Assembly (NCBI GenBank): GCA_031551355.1
Contig: JAVBNT010000041.1
Location: forward strand, 1 to 57,148
DNA length: 57,148 nucleotides
Source: JAVBNT01 sp031551355
GTDB lineage: Bacteria > Vulcanimicrobiota > CADAWZ01
Direction: 5' to 3'
The notes under the pieces were generated by a model that saw only the letters and a list, made by a program, of their open reading frames with translations, was not told where the DNA came from and did not search any database. The position numbers and the translations under genes are program-made. Below, in pieces: positions 52,810 through 57,148 of the stretch. Every line of letters begins with the position of its first letter. Within the stretch, counting starts at the first letter, position 1.

Positions 52810-53415
52810 TTATTTTAATCCCTTTAATTTTGCAGCTATTTTTGGATCAGCTTCCGAGTATACCGAGGCGGTGAAAATGAATATTTCCACATCATTTTTT
52901 TTCCAGGCATCTTCGGGCAGTCCGGCTTTTTGACTGCATAGTTCGTTCATAAACGTCTCTCTGTCCCAGCCTGTTTCCGTCGCTACCTGGGGCAGAAATA
53001 CTCCCTGATTAAATTCTTTTTTTACGATTACACCATGAATACCCATTTCAATCGTTTGCGGATCAGATATTTTTTCGGGCGGGGTTAAAACCGATATTTC
53101 TATGTCAATATCTTCCAGTTCCGATTCCTGAACAGGCCTGAAGCGAGTGTCCTTTACCGCCGAGGATACCGTTAATTCGGTAACCGCTTTCCATAAAGGA
53201 TCTTTACCGATAATATATCCGATACATCCTCTTAAGTGACCGTTTTTATGAAGTGTAACGAACATTCCTGTCTCTGTCTTAAGTCCATTTGTTTCCGGAG
53301 GGTTAAAATTCGGTGCTTTTTTGTTTTTTATATATCCGATGAGAGTTTCTCTCGACATTTTCAATAGTACTGCAGCCTCATCAAGAGTTACTATTTCTTC
53401 TTTTTCATTATCCAT
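52810..53415 (-). CDS. AMMECR1-domain protein
   Basis: A 201-residue single-domain AMMECR1 protein. Diagnostic segments: FVTLHKNGHLRGCIGYI with the invariant LRGCIG, SSAVKDTRFRPV, IDIEISVLTPPEKI, IHGVIVKKEF, GVFLPQVATETGWDRETFM. The biochemical role of the family is not settled; it often sits with the MEMO and radical SAM genes of the AmmeMemoRadiSam system, which are not adjacent here. The start at 53415 is chosen because the promoter at 53455-53484 makes transcripts from about 53448, excluding the longer frame to 53484. Confidence 0.93.
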   Translation of the reverse strand: MDNEKEEIVTLDEAAVLLKMSRETLIGYIKNKKAPNFNPPETNGLKTETGMFVTLHKNGHLRGCIGYIIGKDPLWKAVTELTVSSAVKDTRFRPVQESELEDIDIEISVLTPPEKISDPQTIEMGIHGVIVKKEFNQGVFLPQVATETGWDRETFMNELCSQKAGLPEDAWKKNDVEIFIFTASVYSEADPKIAAKLKGLK

Positions 53416-53454
53416 AGATTGCCCAAGGCTCCTTAGTGTTGATATTCTTTTTAA

Positions 53455-53484
53455 ATTATAGCTCCGTTTTGAATGATGTGTCAA
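53455..53484 (-). promoter_or_regulatory. sigma70-type promoter for the AMMECR1 gene
   Basis: Minus strand TTGACA (perfect -35), 18 bases, TATAAT (perfect -10). The strongest promoter match in the window. Confidence 0.85.
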
Positions 53485-53560
53485 ATTTTAAGAGGTATTG
53501 CTTTTTATTATCTTGAATAATATAGGTTCTTAATGAATATTTTTTGATGGTGGTCTTTTT

Positions 53561-53980
53561 ATGAATGCCGATATACCCTTGCATTTTTCACCCGGTTCCA
53601 TAAATGTTTTGGCGCCGGTGACCCGGTTCCGTCTGGGGCAGATTACTTTATCCGAACTTTTTAACCAACTGCATAAGGAACAGGACAGGATATTGTCTCT
53701 GTTCAAGGAAATCAGGCAGATAGACATGCCGGAAGGATTTGAGAGCAGTCTTGATGCGGAAATGGCATCAGGAGAGCTGGGAATAAACACCATCGTTGCC
53801 GCTGTTGAGCATATAGTGAAAAATAATGCTTCGGAGCAGTCACTTGAAGAGGGACTTAAAATGGCCGAACGCGGATATAAGCTTGTTAATGCGGCTTTGG
53901 AAATGAGTGTTGCTGAATTTGAATGCCTTTCAGGGACGATTGAAGATTTACTCAGTGCCCAGGGTATTAGTTTTGACTGA
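53561..53980 (+). CDS. small helical protein (paralogous to 52228-52725)
   Basis: A 139-residue protein of unknown function, almost entirely helical: LGQITLSELFNQLHKEQDRI, IRQIDMPEGFESSLDAEMAS, QSLEEGLKMAERGYKLVNAA. The same framework (G-x-I, IR-x-I-x-x-P-x-x-F, L-x-x-EM-x-x-G, then a Q-x-L helix) occurs in the zinc-ribbon protein at 52228. GGTGG lies seven bases before the ATG. It is followed after 35 bases by the RsbW-like gene and likely co-transcribed with it and the DNA-repair pair. Confidence 0.78.
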   Translation: MNADIPLHFSPGSINVLAPVTRFRLGQITLSELFNQLHKEQDRILSLFKEIRQIDMPEGFESSLDAEMASGELGINTIVAAVEHIVKNNASEQSLEEGLKMAERGYKLVNAALEMSVAEFECLSGTIEDLLSAQGISFD

Positions 53981-54015
53981 TTTATTTCAGTATTTATATA
54001 ATTGGGATGATTTTT

Positions 54016-54642
54016 ATGATTGCAAATGATATTGGTTTTTTGAAAGAATATACCACTGCTCCCGGTCTTCGTTATGAATTTTCATGCTTTGCCGATGCCG
54101 CCGGAGTGCATGATTTTTTATCAAAGCTAAGATTGGTAATGGAGACATATTCATTTGGCGAATCCCTTGAAGATCAAATGCTGATTTTAGGCGAATCGGT
54201 CTCAAATATGGCGGAACATGCCCATAAATATGATTCTTCCCAAAAAATATCGGTCGTTATTTCTGTTTTTAATGACCGGGTGGATTTTATTGTTTCTACG
54301 GAAATCGGAAATAGTGCCGATAAAACTGAGCTCGCAGGACTTTTTAGGAAAATGGCAATAGAGAACCCTGTTCACAAACATAAGTATGATTTGCTGCTTG
54401 CTTCTCTTAATTGTCCGGCTCCTGCTTGTGAAGATATTAACGTATTGTCTCCGGCGGAGTCCGAATCTGAAATTGACAGTGTTCTTAAGCAGCTTCTTTC
54501 AGAGCGCGGCCGCGGACTTTTTATTATCAAACATATAACCGGCGGTAATACGGATTTTGACTATGACGGCAGAATACTTACGCATAAAATGACGTATTTT
54601 ACAAAAACCGACTTATGCCGTCCCCCTCTTTTCGGTGCCTGA
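54016..54642 (+). CDS. HATPase/RsbW-like anti-sigma-factor-type ATPase
   Basis: A 208-residue GHKL-ATPase-like protein of the RsbW/SpoIIAB class. N box ILGESVSNMAEHAHKY, glycine-rich lid RGRGLFIIKHITG, and no phospho-acceptor or membrane domain. Such proteins bind a sigma factor or an antagonist and phosphorylate the antagonist on Ser. An acidic insert of about 40 residues (about 125-165) precedes the lid. The best start is ATG 54016 with GGGA upstream; an ATG three codons earlier is possible. The PP2C protein at 34315 would be a fitting counterpart, but the genes are far apart. The next gene starts four bases after the stop. Confidence 0.83.
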   Translation: MIANDIGFLKEYTTAPGLRYEFSCFADAAGVHDFLSKLRLVMETYSFGESLEDQMLILGESVSNMAEHAHKYDSSQKISVVISVFNDRVDFIVSTEIGNSADKTELAGLFRKMAIENPVHKHKYDLLLASLNCPAPACEDINVLSPAESESEIDSVLKQLLSERGRGLFIIKHITGGNTDFDYDGRILTHKMTYFTKTDLCRPPLFGA

Positions 54643-54645
54643 GAA

Positions 54646-55929
54646 ATGGAACTTGCAGAGAAATTAAGTATATTGTCTGCAGCAGCCAAATATGACGTTT
54701 CCTGTTCTTCAAGCGGCAGTTTGAAGCGTAAAGCCTCTGACGGAGGAATAGGGTCTGTTCATGCTAGTGGAATTTGCCATAGTTTTTCCTCCGATGGACG
54801 CTGTATATCACTTCTAAAAATACTTCTTACAAATGACTGTATTTATGATTGCACTTATTGCGTTAACAGACGCAGTGAGGATGTTAAGCGTGCTTCTTTT
54901 TCCAACGATGAAATTGTTAAATTGACGATGGATTTTTATGTCCGTAACTATATAGAGGGTTTGTTTCTTTCTTCAGCAATAGAAAGGAATCCCGACTCTA
55001 CAATGGAACGCCTTGCGGCCATTGTAAAAAGACTGAGGACTCAGGAGAGGTTCGGAGGATATATACATATAAAAGCAATACCCGGAGCCAGCAGAGAACT
55101 TATGGATGAGGCGGGAAAATATGTTGACCGTATGAGCGTAAACATTGAGTTGCCGTCAAGTGACTCCCTGCACAGGCTGGCCCCTCAAAAACATAAAAAT
55201 GCAATCGTGACCTCATTCAGGCAGATAACGTCTTCCATCGAAGAAAACCGTGATTCTATGAAAAAGTTCAGGAAAACGCCGATGTTTATTCCTGCCGGAC
55301 AGAGTACGCAGCTTATAGTCGGGGCGTCTCCGGAAAGTGACGCGAAAATTTTAACTCTGTCCGAAAATCTTTACAACAGGTTTTCGCTTAAGAGAGTGTA
55401 TTATTCCGCTTATGTGCCGGTTCTTTCTCATCCGCTTCTGCCGCAGCTTTCAACTCCTCCTCTATTAAGGGAACACAGGCTCTATCAGGCTGACTGGCTT
55501 TTGAGGTTTTATCATTTCAGAGCATCGGAAATACTTGCTTCCGATACGGATAGCCTTCCGGAAGGAATTGATCCTAAGACTAACTGGGCGCTTAATAATT
55601 TTGGAGTATTCCCTGTTGATATAAACAATGCCCCTTATGAGATGCTGCTGCGTATCCCCGGACTTGGGGTCAGAAGTGCGAAACGTATTATGGTGGCGAG
55701 AAGGCTGCAAAAGTTGAGAATTGAGGATTTGGCTAAGCTGGGAGTCGTTATGAAGCGCGCCAGATATTTCATTATAGCTGAGGGCAGAGGGGCTTTTGAA
55801 TTGAAGTTGTCGCTTGATTCCGTGAGAAGAAATCTTGAACAAAGGACCTCTTCATCTTATTTGCAGCTTCAGCTGTTCGATCAACTGACTCCGCAGATTT
55901 TTAGGCAGTCTGTGACCGGTGAACTCTAG
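54646..55929 (+). CDS. radical SAM protein, putative DNA modification/repair type
   Basis: A 427-residue radical SAM enzyme with the cluster motif CIYDCTYC within LLTNDCIYDCTYCVNRR, a GYIHIKAIPGAS strand, and a helix-hairpin-helix DNA-binding segment LLRIPGLGVRSAKRI near residue 345. The combination matches the radical SAM family annotated as putative DNA modification/repair, which is almost always followed by a DUF4130 gene, as here. The reaction is unknown. The stop codon overlaps the start of the next gene by one base (TAGTG), so the pair is translationally coupled. Confidence 0.94.
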   Translation: MELAEKLSILSAAAKYDVSCSSSGSLKRKASDGGIGSVHASGICHSFSSDGRCISLLKILLTNDCIYDCTYCVNRRSEDVKRASFSNDEIVKLTMDFYVRNYIEGLFLSSAIERNPDSTMERLAAIVKRLRTQERFGGYIHIKAIPGASRELMDEAGKYVDRMSVNIELPSSDSLHRLAPQKHKNAIVTSFRQITSSIEENRDSMKKFRKTPMFIPAGQSTQLIVGASPESDAKILTLSENLYNRFSLKRVYYSAYVPVLSHPLLPQLSTPPLLREHRLYQADWLLRFYHFRASEILASDTDSLPEGIDPKTNWALNNFGVFPVDINNAPYEMLLRIPGLGVRSAKRIMVARRLQKLRIEDLAKLGVVMKRARYFIIAEGRGAFELKLSLDSVRRNLEQRTSSSYLQLQLFDQLTPQIFRQSVTGEL

Positions 55930-56660
55930 TGATTTATTTGTATGACGGGACTTTTACCGGGCTTTTGTCTGTTTTTCATGATATTTTTGTTTTGAAAAAT
56001 GCTCCGGTTTCAATATCGGTAAAAAAATATGTCCCGGATCTTTTTGCGGAATTGAAAAAGATTGTTACTTCGCCGGAAAAGGCCGAGGATTTTACTTTTT
56101 TGCTGGAGTCCTCCTTCCCTCCTTCAGTATTCAGAGTTATATATGCCGCTTTTCTTTCGGAATTGTCCGAATTTGAAATGGATCTTTACAGATATCTTGC
56201 CGACGGCTTTGAAATCGGCAAAGATATTGAAAAATATCTGCATCTCGACTCAGTGGCGAGAGTTCGTGCCATAACTGCAAAAGTATTCAAAGAGGCGCAC
56301 AACCTAAAAGGATTTATAAGGTTTTCCGAGTTGAAAAACGGTTTTCTTTATTCACGGATAGAACCGGATCATTTTGTGCTTCCCCTGATTGTTTCCCATT
56401 TCAAAAAACGTTTCGGCAATAAAAACTGGGTTCTTCATGATGCCAAAAGGGGACGGGCCGCTATCTATGAAAACGGAAAGGTGGAGTTTGTTGATGTTCT
56501 GCAGGAAGAGTCCCCGGTTTTTTCGCAGCATGAGAATGATGTCGAGTTACTGTGGAAAACTTTTTTTGACTCTGTATCCATAGCTTCGAGGAAGAACCCG
56601 AAGCTTCAGAACAGGATGTTGCCAAGGCGATACCGCAAAAACATGCTCGAGTTTAAATAG
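55929..56660 (+). CDS. SAM-associated DNA metabolism protein (DUF4130 type)
   Basis: A 243-residue partner of the radical SAM enzyme. Family pattern: IYLYDGTFTGLLS at the start, IRFSELKNGFLYSRIEPDHFV, VSHFKKRFGNKNWVLHDAKRG, and LWKTFFDSVSIASRKNPKLQNRMLPRRY near the end. It is expected to act in DNA repair or base modification together with its partner; the mechanism is not known. It starts with GTG at 55929, overlapping the previous stop. The palindromic element E3 begins within the final codons, and its arm includes the TAG stop. Confidence 0.92.
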   Translation: MIYLYDGTFTGLLSVFHDIFVLKNAPVSISVKKYVPDLFAELKKIVTSPEKAEDFTFLLESSFPPSVFRVIYAAFLSELSEFEMDLYRYLADGFEIGKDIEKYLHLDSVARVRAITAKVFKEAHNLKGFIRFSELKNGFLYSRIEPDHFVLPLIVSHFKKRFGNKNWVLHDAKRGRAAIYENGKVEFVDVLQEESPVFSQHENDVELLWKTFFDSVSIASRKNPKLQNRMLPRRYRKNMLEFK

Positions 56661-56779
56661 GTTGAAAAAGACGAATCTGCGTTGTCAAAGCAGATGTTTG
56701 CTCGCTCACCGCAGTCTTGCTGCGCCTCGCTCGTCAAAATCCGCTTTGCCTTAGCATCTCCGTCTTTTTGAACCTATTT
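56655..56779 (+). repeat. stop-codon-anchored palindromic element E3
   Basis: Outer arms AAATAGGTTGAAAAAGACG and CGTCTTTTTGAACCTATTT (one mismatch) start at the TAG stop of the DUF4130 gene. Near box GACGAATCTGCGTTGTCAAA, inner segments with GCTCGCTCACC and CCTCGCTCG, far box TTTGCCTTAGCATCTCCGTC. Same order and orientation as E1 and E2 relative to their host genes. Confidence 0.88.
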
Positions 56780-56810
56780 ATTTTTTAGCGGAATATTATT
56801 AAATATATGT

Positions 56811-56935
56811 ATCTGCGTTGTCAAAGCAGATGTTTGCTCGCTCACCGCAGTCCTGCTGCGTCTCGCTCGTCAAAATCCGCTTTGCCTTAGCATCTCCGTC
56901 TTTTTGAACCTATTTATTTTTTAGCGGAATATTTA
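56811..56935 (+). repeat. second copy of E3 offset by 136 bp, left arm missing
   Basis: The E3 core from ATCTGCGTTG to CGTCTTTTTG and AACCTATTTATTTTTTAGCGG is repeated nearly identically at a 136-base offset. The gene-side arm with AAATAGG is absent, consistent with duplication of the element without the gene end. Confidence 0.88.
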
Positions 56936-57148
56936 TTTATGACAATTTGAATTTTGATAAGTTGGTTTTGTTTGCTTGATTTTTTGCCTATCGCGTGAGG
57001 AATCGGGCCCCTTAAGGAAGCAAATTCTGATCTGATTCCATCAAAACGCATGTCCAGACTGCGCAAAAACACAGTCAACATAAATGGCAATATCGACAAA
57101 ATGTTTAAAAAAGAGTGTGAATGAGTACATTATGTCTCAAAAAAATAA
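56936..57148. other. right end, no feature recognised
   Basis: About 210 bases with no supported gene. One minus-strand frame of 61 codons (57099 down to 56914) runs into the E3 duplicate and looks like chance or a decayed gene end. The window stops here, so a gene entering from the right cannot be excluded. Confidence 0.4.

Noticed and set aside
52874..53415. Excisionase-like helix-turn-helix at the N terminus of the AMMECR1 protein
   Set aside because: The segment DEAAVLLKMSRETLIGYIK is the normal N-terminal helix of the AMMECR1 fold, not a separate DNA-binding domain.
56914..57099. 61-codon minus-strand frame at the right end
   Set aside because: Overlaps the duplicated repeat and has no recognisable similarity; may be decayed or chance sequence.

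Overview
The window reads as a piece of a bacterial chromosome of moderate GC content (low to mid 40s by eye). It has no rRNA or tRNA gene, no phage or plasmid genes, and no intact insertion sequence. The organism exports many proteins: there are Sec signal peptides and lipoproteins with an L-x-G-C lipobox. It also carries kinase/TPR multidomain proteins, a tandem Hsp70 pair with a DUF2760 partner, an HflX with a long N-terminal domain, and a CHASE2-SpoIIE phosphatase. This mixture suits a deeply branching, poorly cultured lineage (for example the Riflebacteria/Wallbacteria group), but nothing seen here fixes the phylum.

Layout. 394-2910: secreted beta-propeller lipoprotein. 3534-13166: housekeeping genes on the minus strand (clpB, a GH13 amylase, upp, an orphan OppC-type permease, rlmN, a secreted pilin-like protein, fmt, def). 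13341-21330: a copper-amine-oxidase-like stalk protein, priA, a large Ser/Thr kinase-TPR protein and a small secreted protein. 21696-30561: a minus-strand run of lytic transglycosylase, a TIM-barrel-like protein, DUF2760, Hsp70, a secreted alpha/beta hydrolase and Hsp70-DUF3731. 31422-32606: M24 peptidase. 32811-40870: plus-strand block with a TPR protein, a YugP-type membrane metalloprotease (probable AUU start), a CHASE2-GAF-PP2C phosphatase and two paralogous M30-like lipoprotein metalloproteases. 41095-47840: hflX, an exported thioredoxin, a glycosidase-like protein, an RRM protein, a degenerate kinase and an FlhA-like/TPR fusion. 48098-51637: pseudokinase-ATPase-TPR giant. 52228-56660: two paralogous helical proteins, an AMMECR1 protein, an RsbW-like ATPase, and the radical SAM/DUF4130 pair linked to DNA repair or modification.

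The most unusual material lies outside the genes. (1) Oriented palindromic elements of about 120 bp sit on the stop codons of three unrelated genes (ends at 21696, 31422 and 56660). Their outer arms match the host gene end but their cores are conserved; one copy heads a four-unit 118-bp tandem array and another is duplicated at a 136-bp offset. (2) A 131-bp repeat occurs at the left edge and, inverted, at 51869-51999. Third-codon-position strand bias flips at that second copy: minus-strand genes are G/T-rich and plus-strand genes A/C-rich to its left, and the reverse to its right. That marks either an inversion end or a replication-origin-like boundary. (3) A second dispersed palindrome family (CTCACAGAG...CTCTGTGAG) occurs at four intergenic sites.

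The signalling genes form a loose theme: one intact kinase, one degenerate kinase, one clear pseudokinase, a PP2C phosphatase and an anti-sigma-like ATPase, several carrying TPR arrays. None is adjacent to an obvious target.
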